Shown here piece by piece: positions 36,415 to 47,900 of a stretch of DNA of 64,000 nucleotides. The stretch is from positions 134,849,849 through 134,913,848 of the forward strand of contig CAMZMU010000041.1 of NCBI GenBank assembly GCA_947311845.1. Direction: 5' to 3'. The stretch comes from Poa pratensis. Taxonomy: Eukaryota > Streptophyta > Magnoliopsida > Poales > Poaceae. The translations under genes were made by a program, and so were the position numbers. Position 1 is the stretch's first letter, and every line of letters begins with the position of its first letter. The notes beneath the pieces were generated by a model. That model was not told the DNA's origin. It saw nothing but the letters and a program-made list of their open reading frames with translations, and did no database searches.

Positions 36415-36651
36415 ACTTCTTCCACTGGGGATTGCAGTGGCAGAAGCTCAGCGGGTCGTACGCCATGGCACCCTCCCTTTATGCAGCCGACGACCTCATA
36501 TACATGTCCCTCCTTCCAGGCTCGACGGAAACCATGACCGGAAGATGAGCCAGAAGACCACGCATCGCCACCGCCGCCGTGCACCGCGCTCCGCTCAGAA
36601 ATCCCCAATTTTGCCTCTCGCCTCTACCGTCGCTAACCCTAGATTCGTTCC

Positions 36652-37417
36652 ATGGTTTTAAAGGCGACAAGGCGTCCTAAGGCGGAGGGGGCGCCTCACC
36701 GCCTAGGCGCTTAAAGCGTAAGGCGAGGCGACACCTTAGACAGACACACGAACAAGAGAAGGTGAGCCGGAGAGGAAAGAGACCATGGGGGAGAGAGGGG
36801 AACAGCACCACAGGCACAACCAGGCAAGCAACACAGCACCACGGGCACAAGCAGGCAAGCAGCACGGGAGCCACAAGCACGAGAAATGAACAGGAGAAGG
36901 TGAGTGCAGAGAGGAAAGAGACCATGGGGGAGAGAGGGGAGCCTCACCTTGTTACCCTGCTGGGAGAGGGTTGCGCCAGGGGAGGAGAGGCCTAGAAGCT
37001 TGGCCAGAGAAGAGGAGGGCGGAAGCTGGTGGAGGAGGACGAGATCTGGCGGAGGAGGAGCTGGCCGCCTGAGAGGAGAGAGCTCCTCTCTCTCTCTCAG
37101 ATCGATTCCTGTCACGGGTGTGTTCCCCACTCTCTCTCTCTTATCGATTTCACCTTACTTTGCCCCCCCAATTCCATCCCATCCCGCCCAATTTTGGTTT
37201 CCCGCTCCATCGAGCTGTGTTTCCCGCTGACCTGCCCGAGGATGACGAAGGCGTCCAAAAACGTCCAGAGCGACGCCTTCCCCGCCTAAGCGTCGACTTG
37301 GACGCCTCAAACATCGAATCTGGACGCCTTACACAGAGACTACGGTGGGCGTGATGCCTTGCCATACCCAGGCGCTCTGACGCTTAGGCGATGCTAAGGC
37401 GACGCCTTAAAAACCAT
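36652..37417. mobile_element. Small GC-rich MULE-like element
   Basis: Inverted ends ATGGTTTTAAAGGCG and CGCCTTAAAAACCAT are flanked by a perfect 10-bp duplication GATTCGTTCC (36,642-36,651 and 37,418-37,427). It has an internal near-duplication of about 50 bp (GAGAGGAAAGAGACCATGGG at 36,770 and 36,908). It has no transposase. Its ORFs lie on both strands and are GC-driven. Confidence 0.8.
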
Positions 37418-38304
37418 GATTCGTTCCATCCCCAACGGATATAACCCGAGCACGCGGTCAACACTACCCCTCCATGGCCCACCACTCAGGGCAATCCTGG
37501 TTGACTACTTCCACGTCAGCGTTTTTTCGGCCTGAAACGTTGTCGAGGTTTAAATTAGACCAGGATCAGTGAGTTGAGAGTGCCGATTTCGGGATTAGGA
37601 GTGCATGGTTCGATTTCGCTAGCGACTACAAGTTCAAGGTTCATTTTGGACTTTTTCTTTAAGACGCATTCTTAAGAAGGGATGTATTGGAAGTATTTTT
37701 ATTGCATGTATAATGGGGTGACATCAAACTTTCATTAAATATGTCACGGTTAGATTTTTACTTAGTTGGTGGGGAGATAATGAATAAAGAGAGGGTTGTC
37801 TTCGCTTAGCTAAGAGACGATCGCTTAAAAATAAATAAGAAAAGACTATTTTCTCCATTGTACCACAAGGTTTCCCATATTAACATAACTAGTTGAATGC
37901 CCGTGCGTTGCCACGGCCTTTTAAGTTTTAAGTTTTATATCGCCGTATAAGTATAAATTGTTTTCGTTGCAGCGGGAGTCACAATGCCGAATGTGGTGAA
38001 TCCCAAGGCGATGAGCTCGGGCACCACATGGCATAGCCACTTGACCGGGCCAGCGCACGACACTGTTTAAAACTTTATTAAAACCCAACGTCATCAATAT
38101 ACATGTACAAATTTATGAGAATTTTTTTCATGTACTTCAGCTGCATGGGGCAAATAATGCAGCTTGAAATCTACAAAATGCAACAGGAGCAATCTTGAGC
38201 CTTTGCACATCAGTACATAGGCCATAAATAAACCGTCCATTCACTCCATCTCACATCTTCCACCTCCTATGAATCGCTGCTCTTTCACATTACTCCGCTG
38301 CTCT

Positions 38305-38309
38305 GAACT
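38305..38309. repeat. Target-site duplication GAACT, left copy
   Basis: GAACT precedes TGTAACACCCC here and follows GGGGTGTCACA at 51,961-51,965, an exact 5-bp match. Confidence 0.9.
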
Positions 38310-40093
38310 TGTAACACCCCAAAAATCCGTACCTAATTTTAGTGGTGTTTTCCGACACCCGAAAAACTTTTTCCTCTTACCCTAAATACTTCTTCAAATC
38401 TTTTGAAGATGAATTGACTTGGAAATTGCTTTCTCAAAATATCCCAGTAAACCTTGAACCACTCCATCACCCCTGAGAGTTTCGATGCTTAGGTTTTCTC
38501 TCGGAAACCCTAGCCCTAATGATCGGAACCTTTTAAATCCTTTTCTCCACCTACAAAAGGAAAGCCCATTTCCATAGCTCTAAAATTCCACCAAAAATAC
38601 CAGAGGACCCCATGTCCATATAAAGACCACCCATGCAAATATATTGCATACTCCAATGCAATATTTCCAAGTTAGCCAATATTTTCCAAACTGCCATTTC
38701 TAGTCCTTAAATGTTTTAATCAAGCTAGGAACCTCCAATAATTCTGATAAATTCATGGAATGAATATTTTGGCATTTCCTACATTTCATCTTTTGAAGAC
38801 AAATCCATTTGAGCAATATTTAGACCACTTCCTTTGTAAGCCCAAATTGATGGCATTTTGAGTTCTTCAAACAAACCTACACCTAGAAAATTCCAATGAC
38901 CATGATACTTGGTGATCTTGACCACATGGCCCTTAGACACTCCTAACCAGAAGAACACCCCAATGTGGAATGTGGAAGCTCAAGTTTCCACAACCATGCC
39001 ATTTTGGCCATTTTTGGACATCTCCTGGAAACCCAATTTCCCCTCACCCAAATGATCTCGAACTCCATAGACACTCTCCCCTGACCAAAACAACCCATGT
39101 CCAATTTTTGGGAATTTTTCTGGGATGTGCAAGGCCCCGGTCATTTCATCGAACACCTTCGGTGTTTTCAGTTCTCTGAAAATTTTATTCTGCAAAGTTT
39201 CGAGTCCTTGAGTGATTCTTGTTTTGGTGTGTTGGTCTTGACCTTAGGAACCCAGTAGTGAAGACCATTCTCCTTTTGGACCTTCGAGTCACCGGGAACG
39301 CGACGATGCCGCCCGCGTCGCGCTCTGGACGTCCGGAACGCGCGATTAGCAAACCTAACCTTCCGATTACTGTTCTGTCGGTGGTTAATCTTCTTCCACA
39401 GTACCACCTCGTGCCCCCCTGTAGCTCCAGCTAGGAAGACCTATCCTTGCCCTCCCTTATCACCTCCTGTGGTCACCGAAGCAACAATGTCGCCGTGCTC
39501 CAATTATTGGTGTCCACGGCCACATGTCCTCCCCACCATCGCTGGCTCAGGAGCAGCCCGAGCCCCCCCTCTTGCTTGACCTCCCCGTGGCGCGCTCACC
39601 AGCCCCCTTCCCCTCCCCTGTGATGCCGACGAGCACTAGAGGATGCGTCGACGCTGCAGCGCCGCCGCAGAGCTCCCTCGTCATCAGCAGCACCCCTCCG
39701 ACGCGTCCCATCACGCCACAGTAGCCGCGTGCGTCAACCGCGTGGCGATGCGCCGCTGCTATAGCCGGAGCACCTCACTGGCCACTCCACCATGGCCGCC
39801 CTGGCATCCTCGTTTCCTCGGCTATAAAAAGGAGCCCGAGCTCCTCTCTGGAGGCACACCACTCCCCCCGATCCCTCTCCACTTCCCAGCATAGCCAGGA
39901 GTCGAGGAGCACCCGAGGCTCTCCATTTTTTTCGGCCTCCATGGCCGTAGCTCGCGAGCACGGCAACGCTGCACCGTAGCCTCCCCCTCCTGGACAAGCC
40001 GTTCCCGAGCATGGTGGTGCTCTGCGGCACCATCCCCGCCGTCGCCGGCAGTCCATTCCCCCAGGAACTCGCGTTCCCATCGCTCCATCGCAC

Positions 40094-40590
40094 GGATTAA
40101 CCCGCGGCCCAGTGCGATTTAACTTACTCGCACGGATGAAGGCCCACTTGGGAACAAGCCCAATATTGAACCGCCATAAGGAGAAAGATCTAGAAGACAA
40201 CTCCCGGAGGACGTGAAGACCAAGTAGTCTCCGAGTAGGCCTCTGTGGATGTATTCCTTATGGGGAAGATTCCTTTTGTAACCTAGCGAGCCTCTGTGTA
40301 TATAAAGAGGACTCGCAGGACTTAGAGCGGGTTAAGCTATCAAGCCCCAAACCCTAGCTTATACGGCGAGTACCAGATCGGATCGCCTCCATTGTAACAC
40401 CTCGATTATCATATCAATACCAATCTAGGGTAGGCAGGAAGTAGGTCTTTTACCTCACATTGAGGGGGCCGAACCTGGGTAAATCTGTGTTGATCTTTGT
40501 TCCTGCGATCCCAAGCTCGGAGATGCTTGACTCGCGTAATCCCACACCTACGAAGTCATCTATGACACCTGACGTGACAAACCCACGACA
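40094..40590 (+). repeat. 5' LTR, first 19 bp missing
   Basis: Starts GGATTAACCCGCGG, directly joined to flanking sequence, and ends CCCACGACA. Identical by eye to 48,610-49,106. Confidence 0.95.
40299..40306 (+). promoter_or_regulatory. TATA box of the 5' LTR
   Basis: TATATAAA in the middle of the LTR, with the same motif at 48,815-48,822 in the 3' LTR. RNA would start about 30 bp downstream (near 40,330), marking the U3/R boundary. Confidence 0.65.
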
Positions 40591-40592
40591 GT

Positions 40593-40610
40593 TGGCGCCC
40601 ACCGTGGGGC
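40593..40610 (+). other. Primer-binding-site-like sequence
   Basis: TGGCGCCCACCGTGGGGC two bases after the LTR end, where reverse transcription would be primed by a tRNA. I cannot name the tRNA with confidence. Confidence 0.6.
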
Positions 40611-40645
40611 CTGCGGTCAAAAGCGTCACGTTCCGCGCAGGATCC

Positions 40646-43600
40646 ATGAAGGGAGCTGAAGATCTCGTTGTTGGCCGTATCATCACGGTCAATGGCACAC
40701 CCCTCATCGACGATTCAAGCTGGGGGCCGGAAGCAGATTACTTGGAGACCGGCCACGTCATCCCCTTTGGATCCATCAACGTCTTCGTCGGCTTCATTGG
40801 CGGCGAGTCAGAGGATCCATCGCAGCATGGCGACTCAGAAGAAGGAGTCGCGGTAACAGTGGACCAAGAAGAAGGATCTATCAACCACGAGTCGCTGCCT
40901 CTCGAAGACGAAGAAGGCCAATCCATTGAGTATGTCCTTGAGGAAAGGCTATGCGGAGGCCCTGTGGACAGTGGCTCGCCCTCTGTAGAAGATCGGCACG
41001 TGGAAGGGGTCTACAGGACCACAGAAGCAGACGAAGGGCTGGGCATGCCACCAGGCAGCTTAGCCCCCACACCGCCGGAAGCAGCAGAACAAGCCGCGCT
41101 AGATGCATCAGGAGTCGCGGCATCCGCTGTGATCACGCCAGGAGTCGCGGCCTCAGGAGTCGCAAACAGAGAAACTCCACCTGGAGTCGCGCCTGCGGAA
41201 TCAGGGGCAAGGGTAACCCCCAGCGCAGCGGTCACGCCGCCACAGGGAAGCGTGTTGTTTACACCAATATCTGCGGTTAACGCGGCTGCTAGAGTAACAG
41301 AATTGGAGGCTACCAGGATCGGGCTATATGATGAGGTCCAGAGAATCGCAGATGAGAGAGCCAGGCTGGCGCGTGAGGAACAGCGCCTCCAACAGGAACA
41401 ACTGCGACTCATCGAGGAAACCAATTCTCTGCAAGGAATACAGGCCACCTTGCCGCATAGACGTCACGCGAGTCGCCTGCAGCCAGGAACAGTGAACCCT
41501 ATGGAGCTGTTCCAATCACCCACCATTGAACCAGCAATTGCGGTACCATCAGTCGCCACCAACACGACGCACCCGGTAGCATGGTCAGGGGTCGCACAAC
41601 CTCCAGTCGCGATACCCGCGCGCACGGCACCATCTGCCATGGTTATGCGGTCAGTGGCCCCGTTAGCCGCGCCCGCGGTTCAAGCAATCGCGGTACCATC
41701 AATCGTGCCAGCGGTTCCATCTTTCGCAGCACCAAGAGTAGCAGAGATACCTGGATCAAGGGCCATAGTACCGGCTAACAACAGGGCCATGATGCCCCCG
41801 CCACTGACGCAGCCAACCTTTGTGCAGCAGTCGCCACAGCAGCCTCAAAGGTTCCACACGCCGCAAGGACATTATGTTAGCCCGGTGGAGAATCTCTTTG
41901 CAGCCACAAACATCTTGGCCAGATTAGCGCCAGCAGGAAACACGCCAATGGACAGAGAGGCACGGCGCGCCATTGAGATGCTGAGCACAGCAGTGATACA
42001 GCAGGCGAATATGTCCGAACACGCAGGACGGCTGCACTCCACCCCTTACAATAGCAGAGCAACGGCGGAGAGAAGCATCCACGCGGAGTCGCCACACGTT
42101 GCGACCTCAAGCTCGGCTAGGCGACAAAGGGAAGATCAGCCTGCGGCTCAAGATCAACCTCAGCAAGTTCAACCTATAGAGATTGTGCAGCCGCGCCCGG
42201 CGGCCAACCCAATAGGAAGGCCAGCTTCGTCCAACCTATCGTCGCGACTCAAAGGCCCAGTCTGTTTCAACGAAAGAATCAGGTCTGAACCGTTTCCTGC
42301 AGATTTTAAAGGACCTCGCAAGGTCGCCAACTACAACGCCAGCATGGACCCTGTTACTTGGCTCAACAATTACGAGATGGGCATGAGCATCCTAAACGCA
42401 TCCGAAGAGATCTGCGCACGTTACCTAAACATGATGTTAGAGGGCGCAGCCCACATATGGCTACAAAATTTGCCACCAAATTCAATAAACTCTTGGGATG
42501 AGATGAAGGAAGCTTTTATCAAGAATTTCCAAGGGACATGCAAGCGACTCTGCAGCATAGAGGACCTAGAGCGTTGTGTACAGAAGGAAGGCGAGTCAAG
42601 TCGCCACTGGATGAGAAGGGTCGCAGAGATCATACATTCCTCAGACAATATACCACCCAGTTCAGCAGTCCTTGTCATGGAGAAAAATTGCAAATTTGAG
42701 CCGCTAGTCCACAAACTAGGTCGCATGAAGGATAAAGTCAAGAGCCTAAGTGAGGTAATGGCGGCGGCCAACAAGTATGCTAGCTCGGATAAAACCAGGG
42801 ACGCATCTGATGGGGAGGAAGAGGAAAGCACTGGCAAAGGAAAAAAGGCCAGTAGCAAGCCTCAACAACAGCAAGCTAGCAATGCCAATACGAGTTATAA
42901 CAAGCGCAAAAACGAAGAAGGAAACTCAGGGTTAGTCGCAAATACGAATACTCGTTACAAACAAAGCAGCAGCAGAGGAAGGAATTTTCACCCAGTCAAT
43001 TTGGAAGAGGTTTTCAACCGCCCCTGCGACATCCATATAGGAAAAGATGGGAAACCACCCAACCACACGAAGGCACAGTGTTATCATTACAAAAAGTGGA
43101 AGGATGGACAGCCACTCAACACAAACTTCAATCATCAAAACAACGAGGAAGGTAAAAATGGCGGAGGCAACAACAGCAACAACGCCGTCCCAAATCCGCA
43201 GCCAGATCAGCCACAGTTCCCAAAACAGTTGGGTCAGTATCATACCATTGTGGTGAATACTTCAAGGAGGGAACAAAAACTGCGACGACGCAATCAGGCT
43301 GTTAATGCCATAGTACCAGCCGTCCCACAATGGCTAAAGTGGTCCGAACAACCAGTAATTTGGAGCCGCGAGGATCACCCAGGAGAAATAAATGAAGAGG
43401 GAAAACTCGCGCTGGTGGTTGCCCCTCAAGTCGCAGGATACAAGTTGAGCAAAGTACTCATGGATGGAGGCAGCAGTATCAACATATTATATTATGAAAC
43501 CTTCAAAAGAATGAACCTTCAAGAAAAGCAGCTACACCCATCAAGAACAACATTTCATGGTGTCGTGCCAGGCATATCAGCCCAGCCATTGGGGCGAGTT

Positions 43601-43996
43601 AACTTGGAGGTCGCCTTTGGGACACAAAGCAACTTCAGGAGCGAGTACATTTGGTTCGAGGTTGTAGATTTCCAGAGCCCATATCATGCGCTGTTTGGCA
43701 GAGAAGCATTCGCAAAGTTTATGGCTAGGCCGTGCTATGTGTACCTAAAGCTCAAAATACCAGGCCCTAGAGGTGTCATCACCATCAATGGCGACAAAAG
43801 AATAGCTCAAGAATGTGAAGAAGGCGACAAGGCCATAGCCAGAGCAGCTTGCATTGCAGAGAGCGCGACCATGCGCGAGTCGCAGGAGAATTTTGATGAC
43901 ATCGTGAAGGCCAAGAGGCACCTGCCTGACTTGCGACTTCAGATTACAGCCGCAAGGGAGGCAAGGAAGTCAAAGGCTACGAGCCATTGCCAATAA
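40646..43996 (+). CDS. Gag-protease polyprotein of the Tat-like element
   Basis: The frame is open from 40,460, but the part before 40,591 is LTR. I choose the ATG at 40,646 (MKGAEDLVV), which follows the primer site, giving 1,116 residues. In order there are an acidic N-terminus; a short coiled coil near residues 238-265 (ARLAREEQRLQQEQLRL); a long Ala/Pro/Val-rich linker; a retrotransposon gag domain near 545-690 (YLNMMLEGAAHIWLQNLP, IKNFQGTCKR, QKEGESSRHWMRRV); a basic Gln/Asn-rich stretch; a CDIH...KAQCYHY cysteine/histidine cluster near 790-815; and an aspartic protease with active-site VLMDGGSSINI near 938-950 and a later HALFGREAF. It should form the particle and cleave itself. It ends in a TAA with no polymerase downstream, so the element would need a helper. 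The frame is fully open. Confidence 0.88.
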   Translation: MKGAEDLVVGRIITVNGTPLIDDSSWGPEADYLETGHVIPFGSINVFVGFIGGESEDPSQHGDSEEGVAVTVDQEEGSINHESLPLEDEEGQSIEYVLEERLCGGPVDSGSPSVEDRHVEGVYRTTEADEGLGMPPGSLAPTPPEAAEQAALDASGVAASAVITPGVAASGVANRETPPGVAPAESGARVTPSAAVTPPQGSVLFTPISAVNAAARVTELEATRIGLYDEVQRIADERARLAREEQRLQQEQLRLIEETNSLQGIQATLPHRRHASRLQPGTVNPMELFQSPTIEPAIAVPSVATNTTHPVAWSGVAQPPVAIPARTAPSAMVMRSVAPLAAPAVQAIAVPSIVPAVPSFAAPRVAEIPGSRAIVPANNRAMMPPPLTQPTFVQQSPQQPQRFHTPQGHYVSPVENLFAATNILARLAPAGNTPMDREARRAIEMLSTAVIQQANMSEHAGRLHSTPYNSRATAERSIHAESPHVATSSSARRQREDQPAAQDQPQQVQPIEIVQPRPAANPIGRPASSNLSSRLKGPVCFNERIRSEPFPADFKGPRKVANYNASMDPVTWLNNYEMGMSILNASEEICARYLNMMLEGAAHIWLQNLPPNSINSWDEMKEAFIKNFQGTCKRLCSIEDLERCVQKEGESSRHWMRRVAEIIHSSDNIPPSSAVLVMEKNCKFEPLVHKLGRMKDKVKSLSEVMAAANKYASSDKTRDASDGEEEESTGKGKKASSKPQQQQASNANTSYNKRKNEEGNSGLVANTNTRYKQSSSRGRNFHPVNLEEVFNRPCDIHIGKDGKPPNHTKAQCYHYKKWKDGQPLNTNFNHQNNEEGKNGGGNNSNNAVPNPQPDQPQFPKQLGQYHTIVVNTSRREQKLRRRNQAVNAIVPAVPQWLKWSEQPVIWSREDHPGEINEEGKLALVVAPQVAGYKLSKVLMDGGSSINILYYETFKRMNLQEKQLHPSRTTFHGVVPGISAQPLGRVNLEVAFGTQSNFRSEYIWFEVVDFQSPYHALFGREAFAKFMARPCYVYLKLKIPGPRGVITINGDKRIAQECEEGDKAIARAACIAESATMRESQENFDDIVKAKRHLPDLRLQITAAREARKSKATSHCQ

Positions 43997-44095
43997 GGAC
44001 ACATCCCAGGCATCGCGAGTTGCCATCAGCAGTCGCAGCAAAATTATTAAGAGTTTACATCATCAAGCAAGCCACTCAGGGCTAAAAAAGCTTCA

Positions 44096-44486
44096 ATTCT
44101 GATCGCCACCTAGGCGCGATCGACCCCATTCTGGTCGCCACTTAGGCGCGACCGACCCAATGCAACAATTCTGATCGCCACCTAGGCGCGATCGACCCAA
44201 TTCTGGTCGCCACTCAGGCGCGACCGACCCATGTATCATCTCTGGTTGCCACCTAGGCGCAACCGACCCAATTCTGGTCGCCACTCAGGCGCGACCGACC
44301 CATGTAACATCTCTGGTTGCCACCTAGGCGCAACCGACCCAATTCTGGTCGCCACTCAGGCGCGACCGACCCATGTAACATCTCTGATCGCCACCTAGGC
44401 GCGATCGACCCAATTCTGGTTGCCACCTAGGCGCAACCGACCCAAGCATCACTTCTGGTCGCCACCTAGGCGCGACCGACCCTATG
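44096..44486. repeat. 11-unit hairpin minisatellite with compensated arms
   Basis: Eleven units of about 31-39 bp, each with the form G(G/A)T(C/T)GCCACYYAGGCGC(G/A)A(C/T)C followed by GACCC. Each unit can fold on itself. Three arm types occur: GGTCG/CGACC (5 units), GGTTG/CAACC (3) and GATCG/CGATC (3). In all eleven the two arms match. It lies between the convergent ends of the sense ORF (43,996) and the antisense gene (44,950), with 460 bp of unique spacer on its right. Confidence 0.93.
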
Positions 44487-44949
44487 TATCATATAATGAT
44501 TCTGAAATAAAGCATCTCAAACTACCAATTGAGTTGTGAGTCTTTTATTTTTTAATCATTGGTCCCTTGGGGGTGCGGCAGCTTTTTAGCGCGGCCTATT
44601 CCTTGGGATCGCCAAACAAGTGGCATTTATCGTGATTATACTCAACCTCTCTTGGATGCGACTTGCACAATGCGGCCAAAGTACTGGGGGTGTGGCGTCA
44701 ATCGAGTTTGATTGCCTATCATGGCCGCTCTCGACCCTGAACACGCACTTTTTACCTGGGAAATACTGAGCCGCGCAAGGGCCTAAGTGAGGAAAAACCG
44801 AGACAAATCATAAGGACCAGCCTATTGGTCGAAACATGTACTGCCAAGAGTACTTAAGCAAACCATAAAATTGTCTTATGACACATAAACTCTAACAATT
44901 ATTACAGACCGCTAAGGGCCAAGGCCATCAAACCATTGTTTTCTCTTCT

Positions 44950-47900
44950 TCACTTGTGCGCAGCTTTTGGCCGGTGGGAAGGAGGAACAGGCGGCTTACC
45001 AAGCTTGCCAGAAGGAGCAGTCGCAGGCTCGCTGGAGGGCTCTTCAGTCGCGGGCTTGGGGGCTGCAGAGCTGGATACGCCTGGAGAGGGGTTCTTGTCC
45101 TGCGGAATCACCGCGCTGGACGACGGAGCGGGTAACTTCTCCCATCTGCTTCCATCTGCGTTATACTTGCCCATATAGGTCGCAAGATCAATCCCCTCCA
45201 CCAGTTCAGTCGCATGGCCGCGCATATCCTTCCAAGTTGTCGCATATTCTGAGGCCGTCAGTTCGGTGCCATCCACCTTCTTCGAGGGCCTACCTTTTGC
45301 AACCTTGGCAGCATCAAAAGAAGGATAGTACGTCTTGGCCAAAGCAAGAACATGAGCCGCGCCGGTGCGAGCTGAGGACTCTTTCCAGTCCAAAAAGAAC
45401 TGAGGCGCCCTAAGCAGTCTTTTCAGCAGCCCTTCAGAATCACCAGGGACTGGCTTGGTCGGCAGCAGGCACTTAGACAGTGATTTCAAGGCGTCACAAG
45501 TTCTTCGCGAAAAATCGCGGATATACTCCAGCTGCTCCTGAGTACTGCCGCGCTGATCCTTGGCATCTTCACCTACATCAAGGCATGTCTCCGTCAGCTC
45601 TACAACACACAGGCAAAGATAATAGAGAAAAAAGATGCAGTTACAAGTCGCAATACATACCAGTTAATTCTTGAGTCATGATGCACACTTTGGCGTGGAC
45701 GAGGTTATGGGCATCAGAAACTTTCTTCAATTTTTTCTCAAGTTCGCCAATGGAAACGGCCTTCAGCCTTGCGTCCTCATTGACATCAGCAATGGCGTCT
45801 TTCTGAGCGCTGACTTGGAGCTCCAGCTGCTGGACCCTCTCATGGAATTTCTCTTCAACAGCTTTAAGTCGCAGCTCGGTATTTTTGGCTTGCTCAGAAA
45901 ACTTGAAGCTTTCATCAGATAGCTCGCCCATCCTGGTTTCCCTCTTCTTTAGCTCAGCGTCACGCTGGCCAAGGAGCTCGCGTAGCCTCTCCAGCTCAGA
46001 GGGAGTATCCCCCAGCTGCTTTTCCAAGGCAATTTTGGCAGCTGTTATGGAGCTTAGTTCCTCCTATGAAGGGAACGTCAGTCAGTAAGTATATGTCAAA
46101 CAGCTAAAAGAGAAGCATCAAGTCTCCCTTTACAGTCAAAGAAGAAACTTGATCCTTGGGGGCTAGAGACAGATAACTGGAGATAGAAGTTTACCTTATA
46201 AGCCGCAGACAGGTCAGATAGTGCCTTGCGGAGCTCCATGGCTTGCTTGTCATTTGAGGCAATGATAGCCTCTGACAGTTTCTCAGCGCGGCTTGTGGAG
46301 GAGGAAGAAGCAACCTCAGCATGTGGAATGGGCGGCCGCAGATTGTCCGCCGCTGGCGACTCAACCACTGGCGTATCAGCATCCTTGGCCATTACATCTA
46401 TGGAGGAGGGGTTGACCCTCTCCACGTCCTGGATCATAAGGGGATCCGTTCTATCCTCCAGAGCCACCTCTTGGGTGGCTGTGTCAACAACAGGAACCGT
46501 GGCCAGGTCATCAGTGGTGGCCACGCCCTCTACCATGGCGGTATGAGCCACAGGTGATAAATGCGGCTCAACCGCGGTTCCAGGCTCAGTCGCGGGTTCA
46601 GCCGCACTTCTGTAAAAAGCAAGGGCATTATGAGAAGAAGAAGAACATAAGCCAGAATAAAAGTATTGAAAGCACAGGGAAAAGTTACTAACTCTGGAGC
46701 CATCTTCACAAAGGCCATAAGTTCACCACTTGATGGTGAGGACAGGCCTTGGGTCCCAGAATCTGCGAGTAAAAGTTTTACGTGTCAGTAGAGGAAAAAG
46801 AATAAGCATTCAAGATGACAAGACACAGAAATTACCAGAGTGGGGACCCATGTCTTCTTCAGCAGAGGCGGTAGCTTTGAAAGCACGCCTGGCAACAAAG
46901 GAGATCGCGCCCGTAACAGGTTTGCGACGCTTCGTGGCCTCGGGGTTTTCCAGAGCATCAACCTCTGGTTCTTCACGAGATAGCCTCTTGGAGGCTCTAC
47001 GGGGAGTTGGTTCAGCCGCGGCAACAGAACTCGCGGCTGGCGCTGGGCTCACGTCCTCGTCCAGTTCGGTCTCTTCATCATCTGAGGCCGCAGAGGCAAC
47101 AGAAGGGATATCAGCAGTCTCGCTGCCCTCTAGAGTGGGCAGCAACTTCTTTCGTGCGGCACGCTTGGGAGCAGCAGTGCCGGCGACAGTCGCAGGCAGC
47201 GACCAGTAGTTCTCGTCAGCCTGGATGAGAGAAATATAAGTTGCAGTGTAAAGAAAAGGAATGCGACTCAACTATGAAGGTGAAAAGACAGAGAAGAGGA
47301 GTTACCTCAAAAGGCTTGTTGTTAACACTGAAAGGGGCAAGCCCCACCTTATCGAAGGAGATGTCCTTCTCCTCAGTCACGCGGGTGACAAATTCCACCC
47401 AATCCTCAGGCCTCCAGTCCGAAGCTTTGATACGATCAACATCAGCAGAGGTGCCTGTGCACTCAAGGAAAGATCGCTGTCGTGAACTCACAGGCTGAAT
47501 GCGCCATTTGGTCCAGCAAGAGAGAAGATCAAGGCCAGTAAGACCGTGACCTATTAAGGCGCGGACTTTGATCAGCGACTCATTGATGAAGGACATGGAC
47601 GAGTCGCGGGGTTTTGATTTCAGTGCCTCGGTAGGCACGAAGAGGGTGTTAGACCAGGAGGGAAGGCGAGTTTCGCCCTCCGGTGAAGTATCTTGGCAAT
47701 AAAAGAAAGATTTTTGCCAAGCCCTGGGTCGATTCGCTAGGGCTAGCTTGGGAAGGCAAGAATTCCTATGGCGCTGAAGAGAGATGGCGCCGACCTGAAC
47801 GTAGGCGCCACCCTTGGAGACAAGTTGGCTGTTGCAGGTGAACGAGGCCAGCCACAGATCGATGTTGGGGGCTATGCCAAGATAATCCTCGCACAGCACG

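Larger units (their letters stand above)
21528..37659 (-). mobile_element. Mutator-like element (MULE) carrying a captured gene, heavily invaded
   Basis: The left end (21,528-21,700) is an inverted copy of the right end (about 37,500-37,659). Both contain AAAGTCCAAAA at the outside, then CGAAATCG(A/G)CACTCTCAACTC, GGTCTAAATT and GACGTGG. A 9-bp duplication flanks them. Subtracting the later insertions (22,142-32,231; 33,223-36,414; 36,652-37,417) leaves about 2.1 kb, holding the RNase H-like fragment and a second short ORF on the minus strand. This is the layout of a Pack-MULE-type element that captured gene sequence. No transposase is visible. Whether the cargo is a captured host gene or a gene native to the transposon cannot be decided from one copy. 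Confidence 0.75.

Noticed and set aside
36677..37130. Cysteine/leucine-rich reverse ORFs in the small MULE-like element
   Set aside because: They arise from the duplicated AG-rich block and lack any family signature.
40460..40645. Start of the gag-protease ORF inside the 5' LTR
   Set aside because: The first 44 codons are LTR sequence, repeated at 48,976 in the 3' LTR, and precede the primer site, so they are an accidental extension; the ATG at 40,646 is preferred.
44096..44486. CRISPR-like array
   Set aside because: Units are contiguous with little or no variable spacer, are hairpins with co-varying arms, and lie in a plant retrotransposon.
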